DNA of 64,000 nt. It comes from Limibacter armeniacum. GTDB lineage: Bacteria; Bacteroidota; Bacteroidia; Cytophagales; Flammeovirgaceae. The notes below the pieces were generated by a model. The model made no database searches and had not been told where the DNA came from. It saw only the letters and a list, made by a program, of their open reading frames with translations. How positions within the stretch are numbered: position 1 is the first letter of the stretch; the number at the start of each line of letters is the position of its first letter. Below, piece by piece: positions 56,072 to 64,000 of this stretch. Both the position numbers and the translations under genes were made by a program. Where the stretch lies: NCBI RefSeq assembly GCF_036880985.1, contig NZ_JBAJNO010000008.1, forward strand, positions 2,481,500 to 2,545,499. Reading direction: 5' to 3'.

Positions 56072-56176
56072 CCTCGTTTATTGATATTATTTCAAGTAAA
56101 AAAATATATTGCAGCTTTAATTTTTACAAAAATTGCGAATCAATATTACTATTCTATCAACTGCTGAAAAATTTTA

Positions 56177-56722
56177 ATGAAAAAAATTATCTTTTTTCTT
56201 TCAGTTTGGGTGCTATTTGCTATTCAGACTGGAAGTGCGCAATCAAACCTAATTTTAGTTCACACATTAACACAAGATACAGTTGAAATTTCAAAAGGAG
56301 ATCTGGTAGCCTTCAATTATGATGGCTATTTGGGACAAGATGAAACCGTATCAGGAAAAGTGCTCAAAATAGATGGGCAGATGGTCATTCTTAATTCACC
56401 AAAGCACAAGAAGAATACTTTTAGCGGCAAACGCTATCTCAATGTAAAGGACATCACTGGCTTCCGGAAATTCAGGAAATCAAGACAGTGGCTCAAACCT
56501 GCTCTGAAACTAAGTGCCACTATAGGGAATGTGCTGCTTAGCAACTATTGGAGTAGAACTGACAAACTCTCTACTACGAATTCTATCTTGGCTGGAATGG
56601 GAATTGGACTTGGTTCAAATATTGGAATCAACCTTCTTTTTTCAGAAAAAATAAAATACAAAGTAGAAAAAGACGGTTGGAAAATCCTGATCAAAGAGCC
56701 AGTACTAAAAAAGGTACTTTGA
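56177..56722 (+). CDS. Secreted hypothetical protein (181 aa)
   Basis: I do not recognise this protein. Signal peptide (ends SAQ, ~22 residues), beta-rich middle with the phrase GQMVILNSPKHKKNTFSGKRY, and a hydrophobic glycine-rich stretch (~125-155, ILAGMGIGLGSNIG). It could insert in or sit at the envelope. It is a single gene with a strong terminator. Confidence 0.7.
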   Translation: MKKIIFFLSVWVLFAIQTGSAQSNLILVHTLTQDTVEISKGDLVAFNYDGYLGQDETVSGKVLKIDGQMVILNSPKHKKNTFSGKRYLNVKDITGFRKFRKSRQWLKPALKLSATIGNVLLSNYWSRTDKLSTTNSILAGMGIGLGSNIGINLLFSEKIKYKVEKDGWKILIKEPVLKKVL

Positions 56723-56761
56723 GTTTTTCAACACAGTAATCTCACCATGATTCTATAGCCT

Positions 56762-56791
56762 AAAAAGGGGAGCTTAAAAGCTCCCCTTTTT
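56762..56791 (+). terminator. Terminator of the 181-aa secreted gene
   Basis: AAAAAGGGGAGCTT pairs with AAGCTCCCCTTTTT (14 bp nominal, GGGGAGC core). The A run upstream and T run downstream also allow use from the other side. Confidence 0.88.
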
Positions 56792-56960
56792 CGTAAATTC
56801 AAAAGGAATTCACTGAAAATCAACCTCCTTTTTGTAATTACATTTCTATTTTCATTATCTTCATACCACAGTCAGTAACTATCAAATCTATTTTCCACTT
56901 TATTGATCTCACCCCTCATCACTACCTTTTGATTTCAGAACTCTAAACACCTATTCAGCC

Positions 56961-57614
56961 ATGTATGGAAGTCAGCTGACAGAAGAAGAAATTGAAAAAT
57001 TGTTGGATATCTACCAGTCCGAACATAGACAGTTACAGTTTCAGATTGCAAGAGTTGAGGAAGCAATAGCAGACCTTCAAATTAAACGGAGAGAGCTTAG
57101 AAAAGGAGGTAATTCACTAGACCCATTGGTTATTGGTGAGCAATTGAAAACTGATAAGAATATGGCTACCGCATCTACAAAACAGGTGATACAGCCAGAT
57201 ATTAAGGAAGAAACCCCTTCTTCTGATGAAGTACTACCCAAAGAATTCGAACAAGAATATCAAGTACCTCTAGAAGTGGTTGAAGCTGCTGGAGAAAAAA
57301 ACCAACAGGGTTACAGGCTTTCCGATTGGGACATTTTTGTAATTCAAGCACTTTGGGAAAGTAACAAGTTGATGGTCAGTAACGAATTGCTTGACTTTGG
57401 AATGGAAGCTGCAAAAGAAATTGAAAATGACCCAAAAGAAAGGACTAAGGATAAAGTGAAAGGCAAAATCACTCGAAGCCTCAACAAACTAGTCAACAAG
57501 CGTAACTATGTCAAGAAACATGAATATAAAGGCAAAGGTCATAGCTACGGATTAGCAAATTGGTTTTTCAAGAATGGAAAAATCAGGAAGGAATGGGATA
57601 CTTCTGGTACTTAG
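56961..57614 (+). CDS. Hypothetical protein with coiled coil and winged-helix-like C-terminus
   Basis: The protein is 217 aa. Residues ~5-50 form an amphipathic coiled coil (TEEEIEKLLDIYQ to LQIKRREL), the next ~65 are a disordered acidic linker, and ~115-217 are a compact helical domain (DWDIFVIQALWESNK, then KVKGKITRSLNKLVNKRNYVKK, then GHSYGLANWFF). The last part reads like a winged helix that might bind DNA (inference). No known family is clear to me. Confidence 0.7.
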   Translation: MYGSQLTEEEIEKLLDIYQSEHRQLQFQIARVEEAIADLQIKRRELRKGGNSLDPLVIGEQLKTDKNMATASTKQVIQPDIKEETPSSDEVLPKEFEQEYQVPLEVVEAAGEKNQQGYRLSDWDIFVIQALWESNKLMVSNELLDFGMEAAKEIENDPKERTKDKVKGKITRSLNKLVNKRNYVKKHEYKGKGHSYGLANWFFKNGKIRKEWDTSGT

Positions 57615-57697
57615 CCAACAAGAAAATTTCAATATTTTACAATTATTAACCTCTAGTTAAACATATTAATGCAACCTTGCCTAAAATAATTCAAATC

Positions 57698-57730
57698 ATG
57701 GATCAGTTCTAAGGTCTGATCCATTTTTTA
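57698..57730 (+). terminator. Terminator of the coiled-coil protein gene
   Basis: ATGGATCAG (57698-57706) pairs with CTGATCCAT (57716-57724). TTTTTTATT follows. Confidence 0.85.
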
Positions 57731-57981
57731 TTGATAATAGATAAGAAATTCGGTCTGAAAGCAGTACTTTATCAAGTAAAACTAAACCAATACCCTAAAG
57801 TGAATGTTCTTTCACCGTATTTCCGAAATACAAAAACAATCAATTATCAATTTGATTTTTAGTTCTTGATAGTTAGGCATAATTAGAGGTGTACAAACTG
57901 ATCAGGAAATAGAAATAAACAAAAGTATGCTCCTATTTTAGAATAATTTCAAAAAGGAGATGGAATTTACTACAATTCTCG

Positions 57982-57989
57982 TACCTTTG
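57982..57989 (+). promoter_or_regulatory. -7 element of the helicase gene
   Basis: TACCTTTG is an exact TAnnTTTG, 197 bases before the ATG. It predicts a start near 57996 and a leader of ~190 bases. Confidence 0.55.
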
Positions 57990-57995
57990 CGCCTT

Positions 57996-58185
57996 TGAAT
58001 TGTAGCCGCTGTTTAACATGATTTGCTGTTCATAGATGTCGCGTTTGTCATTTCTGGTCGCGTAGCAAGTCATAAATTAAACCTCGTGTACAACGTCCGT
58101 TGTGCATAGCGCTAAGTTTTGCTTTTGTGCTCAATATGCAAGGGCAAGGCAATCTTAAGATCTTATTACAGAATAAAAGTAAAGA
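57996..58185 (+). promoter_or_regulatory. Long structured leader of the DEAD-box gene
   Basis: The leader is more G+C rich than its surroundings and contains several short inverted repeats such as ACAACG/CGTTGT (58090-58110 area). DEAD-box cold-shock helicase genes often have such long leaders. I do not recognise a known riboswitch. Confidence 0.4.
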
Positions 58186-59907
58186 ATGGTTTTTAAAAAT
58201 TTAGGACTGCAAGAAGAAATTCTTCGTGCAATTGAAGATTTGGGTTTTGAAACTCCAACACCTATTCAGGAACAAGCAATTACTCAAATCTTAGCTGGCA
58301 ACGCAGATGACATCGTGGGACTGGCCCAGACGGGGACAGGTAAAACAGCAGCTTTTGGACTGCCATTGCTGCAAATGATCAATCCTGCTGACAGAGCAAC
58401 TCAAGGAATCGTAATTTGTCCTACAAGAGAGCTTTGTCTGCAAATCTCAAATGGTCTTCAGGACTTTAGTAAGTACCTTCCTAAAATCAATGTAGTACCT
58501 GTATATGGTGGTGCAAGCATTGAGAAGCAAATCAAGGATATCAGAAGAGGCGCTCACATCATCGTGGCTACTCCTGGTCGTCTGATTGACCTAATCAAAA
58601 AGAATGTTGTAAAGCTGGATACTATCAAGTATGCCGTACTTGATGAGGCTGACGAGATGTTCAACATGGGATTCCATGACGACATCGACGAGATTCTTTC
58701 ATATGCTCCAGAAGAAAGAAAAATTTGGTTGTTCTCAGCTACCATGTCTAAAGAGGTAGAAAAGATCGCCAAAAAGTATATGAACGAGCCTCTTGAGATT
58801 TCGGTAGGACATCGTAACCAAAGTGCCACTAACATTGACCACAACTACTTCATGGTAGAAGGTCGTAACCGTTATGCAGCACTTAAAAGGGTAATTGACT
58901 TCTACCCTGAGATTTTCGGCGTTATTTTCTGTCGTACAAGAAGAGAGACTCAAGAGGTTTCTGAAAGCCTTGCAAAAGACGGTTACAATGCAGAAGCGCT
59001 ACACGGTGACCTTTCGCAGGCGCAACGTGATTACGTAATGCGTAAATTCCGTGAAAGAAGCGTTCAGCTTTTGGTTGCGACTGACGTTGCTGCCAGAGGT
59101 ATTGACGTAAACGACGTTACTCACGTAATCAACTACAACTTGCCAGATGACCTTGAAAGCTACACACACAGAAGTGGTAGAACAGGTCGTGCAGGTAAAT
59201 CAGGTGTTTCCATTATTTTGGTTACTCCTAGAGAGGTTAACAGAATCAAGGATCTTTCTAGATTTATCAAGAAAGAGATCAACTATACAAAAGTTCCTAG
59301 CGGACATGATATCTGCCAAAACCAACTTTTCTCACTTGTTGACAGAATCAACAATGTTGAAGTAAAAGAGGATGAAGTAGATAAGTTCTTGCCTAGCATC
59401 TATGAGTCGCTTCAAGAGCTATCAAAAGAAGAACTGATTCAAAGATTTGTTTCAGTTGAGTTCAACCGTTTCTTAGACTATTACCGTGGTGCTGAAGACA
59501 TCAATGCTAGAGAGCGTAGAGGTGGTAGTAGAGACAGAAATGATCGTTTCGGCAGCAGAGATGGCGGACGTGACAGAAGAGGCGGTAGAGAAGGCAGCAG
59601 AGATAGCAGAGACGGTGCTCGTAGTGGCGAAAGAAGAGGCAAAAGAAACTTCAATGGCAACAGTGAGCGTTTCTTTATGAACCTTGGGGAAATGGACAAG
59701 ATTAACAAGGGTGCATTGGTAAGAATCATCTGTGATAACACAGGGATCAACTCTGCCAGCCTTGGTAGCATTGACCTAAGAAGAGAATACTCTTTCTTTG
59801 ACGTTGACAAGCAAGTTGCAGGTAAAGTCCTGACTAAACTTCACGGTGCACAACACCAAGGTCGTAAGATCAAAGTGGAGATCGCTCAAAAGAGAAAAAG
59901 ATCGTAA
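58186..59907 (+). CDS. DEAD-box RNA helicase (CsdA/DeaD-like)
   Basis: The protein is 573 aa. Motif I is AQTGTGKT (47-54), DEAD is at ~152-155, SAT is FSATMSK, and motif VI HRSGRTGRAG is near 328. An arginine-glycine-rich stretch (~444-490) precedes a C-terminal DbpA-type RNA-binding domain (to ~573). This is the full CsdA/DeaD layout, for RNA unwinding in ribosome assembly or mRNA decay at low temperature. Confidence 0.94.
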   Translation: MVFKNLGLQEEILRAIEDLGFETPTPIQEQAITQILAGNADDIVGLAQTGTGKTAAFGLPLLQMINPADRATQGIVICPTRELCLQISNGLQDFSKYLPKINVVPVYGGASIEKQIKDIRRGAHIIVATPGRLIDLIKKNVVKLDTIKYAVLDEADEMFNMGFHDDIDEILSYAPEERKIWLFSATMSKEVEKIAKKYMNEPLEISVGHRNQSATNIDHNYFMVEGRNRYAALKRVIDFYPEIFGVIFCRTRRETQEVSESLAKDGYNAEALHGDLSQAQRDYVMRKFRERSVQLLVATDVAARGIDVNDVTHVINYNLPDDLESYTHRSGRTGRAGKSGVSIILVTPREVNRIKDLSRFIKKEINYTKVPSGHDICQNQLFSLVDRINNVEVKEDEVDKFLPSIYESLQELSKEELIQRFVSVEFNRFLDYYRGAEDINARERRGGSRDRNDRFGSRDGGRDRRGGREGSRDSRDGARSGERRGKRNFNGNSERFFMNLGEMDKINKGALVRIICDNTGINSASLGSIDLRREYSFFDVDKQVAGKVLTKLHGAQHQGRKIKVEIAQKRKRS

Positions 59908-59932
59908 CCATACGGTTTTAAAAAATATAAAG

Positions 59933-59974
59933 ATAGCCTTGTGTGTCATTTGACTGCACAAGGCTATTTTTTTA
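59933..59974. terminator. Bidirectional terminator
   Basis: ATAGCCTTGTG (59933-59943) pairs with CACAAGGCTAT (59957-59967), 11 bp. T7 follows on the + strand. It is shared by the convergent helicase and lipid-kinase genes. Confidence 0.9.
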
Positions 59975-60868
59975 GAATAAAGAAATACGTTTTTGGGGTA
60001 CAATAATAGAAACTGCATTTCTGACTGCCTCTGCTTCTATATCTGTATACTTGCCCAGTACTTCCCCATCTACCTGAAGGGTTTGGCTATTTTCCATTTT
60101 TACGGTTGCTCTCTTACAACTGATCACCTCTACTGAATCCTCATTGACAAAGAAAGGTGAAAGCTTGGTCAAACCAGCAGAAATGATTGACTCAAATGAC
60201 TTGTCTTTAACAATACAAATCTCAAACCTCCCATCTGTCAATTTACCTTTTGGATTAAGAATAATTCCCGTTCCATATTTTTGTGCATTTGCAAATGCCA
60301 ACATATAGCCTTCCCTAAAATAGGTTTTACCATCTGCCAGAATTTCAAACTTAATCATCTCAGCCTCTTGCAAAGCATTCAGGAAATGTTTGGCATAGGA
60401 AAGCATTCCCCTTGAACCTTCTTTTTCAAAGCCTTCCACAATCTGGGCATTGACCCCAACGTCTCCAATATGAATACCATAATGTCTTCCGTTGATCAGA
60501 ATAAGGTCTAATTTAAGCGTGTTGGAAGAGTCCAAAGCAACTTCTATAGCATCCCTCAGGTTTATTGGTATCTCAAGTTCAGTAGCCATTCCATTGGCAG
60601 AACCCATTGGTATAATTGCCATTTTCTGAGACCTGTTAATCAGGTTTCGGGCTACCATCAGCATGGTACCATCCCCTCCTACTGCCAAAATTCTGTCAGG
60701 CTTACTTTCGTTGATTGCTTCCAGTAGCTTCAGGTCATCATTTTCACCAGAAGTATAGTATAAGGACAACTCACCGTTGCGCTTTTCAATCTCGGATGAA
60801 AGTATAGTTATGAAATCAGACTTATCGGTATCACCCGAGATAGGATTAATAACTGCTAGTACCTTCAT
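59972..60868 (-). CDS. Diacylglycerol/lipid kinase family protein
   Basis: The protein is 298 aa, of the DAGK catalytic family (YegS/DgkB-like). It has the nucleotide loop GGDGT (64-68), GSANGMATE (89-97) and the conserved SISAGLTKLSPFF-like region. It phosphorylates diacylglycerol or a related lipid with ATP, giving phosphatidic acid, at the inner membrane. It is divergent from an App1-type phosphatase gene, which would do the reverse reaction. Confidence 0.9.
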   Translation of the reverse strand: MKVLAVINPISGDTDKSDFITILSSEIEKRNGELSLYYTSGENDDLKLLEAINESKPDRILAVGGDGTMLMVARNLINRSQKMAIIPMGSANGMATELEIPINLRDAIEVALDSSNTLKLDLILINGRHYGIHIGDVGVNAQIVEGFEKEGSRGMLSYAKHFLNALQEAEMIKFEILADGKTYFREGYMLAFANAQKYGTGIILNPKGKLTDGRFEICIVKDKSFESIISAGLTKLSPFFVNEDSVEVISCKRATVKMENSQTLQVDGEVLGKYTDIEAEAVRNAVSIIVPQKRISLF

Positions 60869-60988
60869 TTATTTGATTCTTAATAATTTGTTGTTCAGCA
60901 AATAATTAGGCATAATTGACATATAATATGCATACCATATGCACCATAATACCTGTAAATACTTTTTATGCTTTAGGCAAGCAACTGT

Positions 60989-62071
60989 ATGCTTGCAAAG
61001 TATCTTCTAAAAGTACAACTCCTTAAGCGTTTTTTTGTACTAAATAAAAAGAAAAGTTTGAGTAGAAAACTCGTCATATTACCACAAACAGGATTGATAT
61101 GTAAAGATAGCCTTTGTTTGGAAGGACAAATATTAAGGCTGAAGAACAAACACCTTGAAGTAAAGAAGAAGGATGGTATTTGGCGAAATATCAATAGGTT
61201 ATATAAACTCTACACCATCCACAAAGTCAGTAACACACCGATCTGTATTCAGTATTTGAATCAATCCTGTGAAGTGACTACAGATAGCCACGGCTACTTT
61301 CAGTTAAACTTTCCGGTAAAAGTAGGTCACCATTTTACGTCTGAAGACATTCAGTATTCTCTGTTACATGGAGAAGAGAAAATTTATATACCTGAAATAA
61401 GTCAATCTGATGTTTACCCAATCAAGGAAGACAGCTTTGGAGTTATCTCTGACATTGACGACACCATTCTTCAGACTTTTGCCACCAATCTTTTCAAGCG
61501 CCTTTCCACGGTTCTCAGGTATAATGCACTCAAAAGGAAAGAGGTGAAACACATGAGTGACTTTTATAACCTTTTCAGTAAAAGAGGAGGTAATTTCTTT
61601 TATGTATCAAACAGTGAGATGAATCTGTTTCTGATTATAAAGCTGTTTCTTAACAATAGAGAGTTTCCGGATGGTCCTATCTACCTAAAGCCATTCAAAA
61701 GATTGAAACACTTATTGTGGAAAAAGCAATCTCATCACAGTCGAAAGAATCAACACAAGCTTGACAGGATTCGTTTTTTGCTCAATAGTGCTCCACTTAA
61801 ACCTTTTGTTTTCGTTGGAGACAGCGGGCAAAACGACCCCCTCATTTATTACAAAATTGCACTTGAATTTCCAGAGCAGGTCAAAGGAATATTTATAAGG
61901 GGAGTCAAAAAATATCCACCCAAAAACGCTACAGAAATCAACCGATACAAAGATATTCTCAATGAGAAAGGAATTCCATTCTATATTTTCAGAGACCCGC
62001 ACGACATGATTCCAATTGCCGTAAACCTATTGGACCATTACCTGATGATAAAAAAAGAAAGCCCACTATAA
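60989..62071 (+). CDS. App1-type phosphatidate phosphatase (DUF2183)
   Basis: The protein is 360 aa. A basic N-terminus (~1-70) leads into a beta-rich domain (~72-145) and the catalytic DUF2183/App1 domain with motif I DIDDT (155-159), YVSNSEMN and VGDSGQNDP. App1 hydrolyses phosphatidic acid to diacylglycerol; the membrane location may come from the basic N-terminus. It is divergent from the lipid kinase. The stop codon lies in the terminator stem. Confidence 0.88.
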   Translation: MLAKYLLKVQLLKRFFVLNKKKSLSRKLVILPQTGLICKDSLCLEGQILRLKNKHLEVKKKDGIWRNINRLYKLYTIHKVSNTPICIQYLNQSCEVTTDSHGYFQLNFPVKVGHHFTSEDIQYSLLHGEEKIYIPEISQSDVYPIKEDSFGVISDIDDTILQTFATNLFKRLSTVLRYNALKRKEVKHMSDFYNLFSKRGGNFFYVSNSEMNLFLIIKLFLNNREFPDGPIYLKPFKRLKHLLWKKQSHHSRKNQHKLDRIRFLLNSAPLKPFVFVGDSGQNDPLIYYKIALEFPEQVKGIFIRGVKKYPPKNATEINRYKDILNEKGIPFYIFRDPHDMIPIAVNLLDHYLMIKKESPL

Positions 62072-62086
62072 ATAGTGGGCTTTTAG
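62058..62086 (+). terminator. Terminator overlapping the App1 stop codon
   Basis: AAAGCCCACTAT (62058-62069) pairs with ATAGTGGGCTTT (62072-62083), with the TAA stop (62069-62071) in the stem tip. T residues follow. It may also serve gcvT. Confidence 0.88.
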
Positions 62087-62109
62087 TATCATTAAAGCTT
62101 AGCTGAAAA

Positions 62110-63207
62110 TTAACCTTTGTAGAAAGGGAACTTTACAACTTTAGCTTTCAGTCTTCTTTTTCTTACAGCAATGTAAACCTCTGTATCAAGCTTGGCAAAA
62201 GGTGTCTGAACATACGCCATTGCAATACCATAACCCAACATTGGAGACATCGTACCAGAAGTTACTTTACCGATTACGTTTTCATCAGCATCAAGTATTT
62301 CATACCCTTGTCTTGGAATTCCTTTTTCAATCATCTCAAGACCAACCAACTTCTTCTCTACGCCAGCTTCTTTTTGTGCTTTAATTGCCTCACTGTTTGT
62401 AAAGTCTTTTGTGAATTTGGTAATCCAACCAAGACCAGCTTCCAATGGTGAAGTTGTGTCATCAATATCATTACCGTACAGGCAGTACCCCATCTCCAAA
62501 CGAAGTGTATCACGAGCAGCCAAACCAATTGGTTTGATATCCCAATCCTTACCAGCTTCAAAGATTTTGTTCCAAACTTCTACCGCTTTGTCATTTGGCA
62601 CATAAAGCTCAAATCCTCCAGCACCAGTATAACCTGTTGCCGAGATCACGATATTATCTAGCCCAGCAAAAGTACCAATCTCAAATGTATAGAAGCCCAT
62701 TTCAGCAAGGTTCACATCAGTCAATGACTGTAGTGCTTCGAATGCTTTAGGTCCTTGTACTGCAAACAGAGAAAGGTTATCAGAGATGTCTTCCATCTCC
62801 ACTCCTTCTGTATTGAACTGACTGATCCAGTTCCAGTCCTTTTCGATATTGGAAGCATTCACTACCAACATGTATTCTTCCTCACTGATACGATATACAA
62901 TCAGGTCATCAACAATACCACCTTCATGGTTTGGAAGACAAGAATATTGAGCTTTTCCATCTACCAATTTTGAAGCGTCATTTGATGTTACACGCTGAAT
63001 GAGGTCAAGAGCTTTAGGGCCTCTCAACATAAATTCACCCATGTGTGATACATCAAACACCCCAACACCTGTTCTTACTGTTTTGTGCTCTTCAATATCT
63101 GATGTGTAGCGTACTGGCATGTTGTACCCTGCAAAACCCACCATTTTAGCACCAAGTGACTCATGAATGTCATTAAGTGCAATTTTCTTCAGGTTTTCTG
63201 CTTGCAT
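62110..63207 (-). CDS. gcvT: Aminomethyltransferase (glycine cleavage T protein)
   Basis: The protein is 365 aa. It transfers the aminomethyl carbon of glycine to tetrahydrofolate in the glycine cleavage complex. Conserved [30 protein letters not shown] and [13 protein letters not shown] segments identify it. The other gcv genes are not in the window, which is usual in Bacteroidota. ATG at 63207. Confidence 0.95.
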   Translation of the reverse strand: MQAENLKKIALNDIHESLGAKMVGFAGYNMPVRYTSDIEEHKTVRTGVGVFDVSHMGEFMLRGPKALDLIQRVTSNDASKLVDGKAQYSCLPNHEGGIVDDLIVYRISEEEYMLVVNASNIEKDWNWISQFNTEGVEMEDISDNLSLFAVQGPKAFEALQSLTDVNLAEMGFYTFEIGTFAGLDNIVISATGYTGAGGFELYVPNDKAVEVWNKIFEAGKDWDIKPIGLAARDTLRLEMGYCLYGNDIDDTTSPLEAGLGWITKFTKDFTNSEAIKAQKEAGVEKKLVGLEMIEKGIPRQGYEILDADENVIGKVTSGTMSPMLGYGIAMAYVQTPFAKLDTEVYIAVRKRRLKAKVVKFPFYKG

Positions 63208-63594
63208 ATCCTGTTTGTATTTTGGTTAGAAAAGTATGTGGACGCGAATTTAAAAGGTTGGAAACGTAAGTTCAAACCCAGTTTTCTATTTCCTTTCAGT
63301 AGCGCAAATAATTATTCAACTATTCACACATTATCAATCAATTAACTTACATCATTACAAGGATTTTTTTTTATAGTTCGTTAGTGTTTTCAATGTTGAG
63401 GAACAGAATTTCATTTGAATTTTAATTCACTAAACCTAAAACCCTACACCCTGTAAGCTATTTACACAAAAGTCCACCTATATGGAAATCCCAGCGTTTA
63501 TGACAAACGTTAATTCACCAAACAGGAATTGACTTTATCAAGGTTCAAAAAAATTGTATTAATTGAACCAACTTCAAAAAATCCATTTCCAGTT
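63208..63594. other. Intergenic region without recognised features
   Basis: About 387 AT-rich bases between divergent genes. Frames here extend the receiver gene only from a TTG at 63529. I see no RNA gene or strong repeat. Confidence 0.5.
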
Positions 63595-63948
63595 ATGAGC
63601 ATGATTTTTATTGTTGATGATGATTACCAATCCAGAACCAATATCGTTTCATTACTCCAAGCAGAAGGGTTTGAGACCAAAGTTGCCACAAACGCAAGAG
63701 AAGCACTTGTTCAAATCCTGCTTTTCAAACCATTAATGATTTTATGCAACTGCTATTTGGCAGACTCTAGTGGTTTTGATTTGCTACAAGAAGTAAGGTC
63801 TAACCAAGAGGTAGCCCATATCCCATTTATCTTAATGAGCAATGACGATAGTGACAGTATTGAAAGAGCTCTAGAATCAGGCGCAGACAATTTACTACAG
63901 AAACCTTTTAACTTCGATGAGATCATAGAATCTGTCACCCCACTATGA
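63595..63948 (+). CDS. Single-domain response-regulator-like protein lacking the phosphoacceptor Asp
   Basis: From the ATG at 63595 (MSMIFIVDDD) it is 117 aa; a TTG at 63529 would add 22 unlikely residues. It is a receiver domain without an output domain. The acidic pocket VDDD (7-10), serine 82 and lysine 103 are present. The site where the phosphorylated aspartate belongs is Asn52 (in ILCNCYLADSSG), so it probably cannot be phosphorylated in the usual way. It is likely a protein-interaction module (inference). Confidence 0.82.
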   Translation: MSMIFIVDDDYQSRTNIVSLLQAEGFETKVATNAREALVQILLFKPLMILCNCYLADSSGFDLLQEVRSNQEVAHIPFILMSNDDSDSIERALESGADNLLQKPFNFDEIIESVTPL

Positions 63949-63974
63949 TTCTACTTTTTACCACTATCAATTCA

Positions 63975-63999
63975 AAAGCCACCTCAAAAAGGTGGCTTT
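63975..63999 (+). terminator. Terminator of the receiver gene
   Basis: AAAGCCACCT (63975-63984) pairs with AGGTGGCTTT (63990-63999), 10 bp. The window ends in its T run. Confidence 0.85.
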
Positions 64000-64000
64000 A

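Larger units (their letters stand above)
57615..58185. other. Intergenic region before the DEAD-box helicase gene
   Basis: It begins with the terminator of the previous gene (57698-57730). Then ~240 AT-rich bases hold no clear feature. From 57982 a promoter and a ~190-base, more G+C-rich leader follow. Confidence 0.55.

Noticed and set aside
59481-59810. Long frame on the minus strand within the helicase gene
   Set aside because: It is the shadow of the arginine/glycine-rich repeat and reads as a low-complexity leucine/proline/serine sequence.
1-64000. tRNA genes, rRNA, CRISPR arrays, prophage
   Set aside because: No cloverleaf-like sequence, rRNA sequence, regular spaced repeats or phage genes were seen in reading the window.

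Overview
The window looks like chromosome from a Bacteroidota bacterium, most likely a free-living and probably marine member of the Cytophagales/Flammeovirga side of the phylum (inference). The evidence is the gene content and signals: DUF5686 and SusC-like outer-membrane proteins, a PafA-like phosphatase, a DUF3109 protein, a split transketolase, lipoproteins, few Shine-Dalgarno sequences, and several matches to the Bacteroidota -7 promoter element TAnnTTTG. Genes are mostly single or in short operons, and many are closed by clear hairpin terminators. I see no tRNA, rRNA, CRISPR array or prophage. One insertion sequence (36264-37692) is the only clear mobile DNA.

Layout. 1-10 kb: the end of isocitrate lyase, a BamA/TamA-like barrel, an M3 peptidase lipoprotein, a Spo0M-like protein, DUF3109, a TlpA-like thioredoxin lipoprotein, an orphan ABC ATPase and the N-terminal half of transketolase. 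10-19 kb: a small predicted gene with its own promoter, PEP carboxylase with a structured leader, RecQ, a protein with the signature of Vms1-like release factors (VLRF1), a FucP/GluP-type sugar transporter and a secreted esterase. 19-29 kb: two cation diffusion facilitators flanking focA-pflB, a quinone reductase, a HAD phosphatase, an SRPBCC protein, a candidate small RNA and a lipoprotein. 29-36 kb: a cupin, a di-haem peroxidase joined to a membrane SpoIIE-type phosphatase, aminopeptidase P and an unusually short SusC-like protein. 36-43 kb: the IS element, inserted just after metH, with a SAM-I riboswitch ahead of metH and a secreted protein of unknown function. 43-49 kb: a sulfane-sulfur module. 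48-56 kb: a PAP2-DUF5686-PKD envelope operon, a carotenoid desaturase and PafA. 56-64 kb: two unknown genes, a DEAD-box helicase with a long leader, diacylglycerol kinase facing an App1-type phosphatidate phosphatase, gcvT and a receiver protein without its phosphoacceptor aspartate.

Gene cooperation. The clearest system is at 43.8-48.3 kb. A cysteine-containing Crp/Fnr regulator is followed by a rhodanese, a TauE/SafE exporter, a CstB-like persulfide dioxygenase/pseudorhodanese/rhodanese fusion and a split YeeE/YedE transporter. A near-perfect Crp-type site, TGTAA-N6-TCACA, sits about 42 bases upstream of the predicted start of the rhodanese transcript, which is the place for a class II activator. 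This resembles the Gram-positive cst operon with a different regulator. The other main points are the VLRF1 protein with the GxSQ catalytic signature, the IS hairpin that would hide the transposase ribosome-binding site in read-through from metH, and the degenerate receiver.
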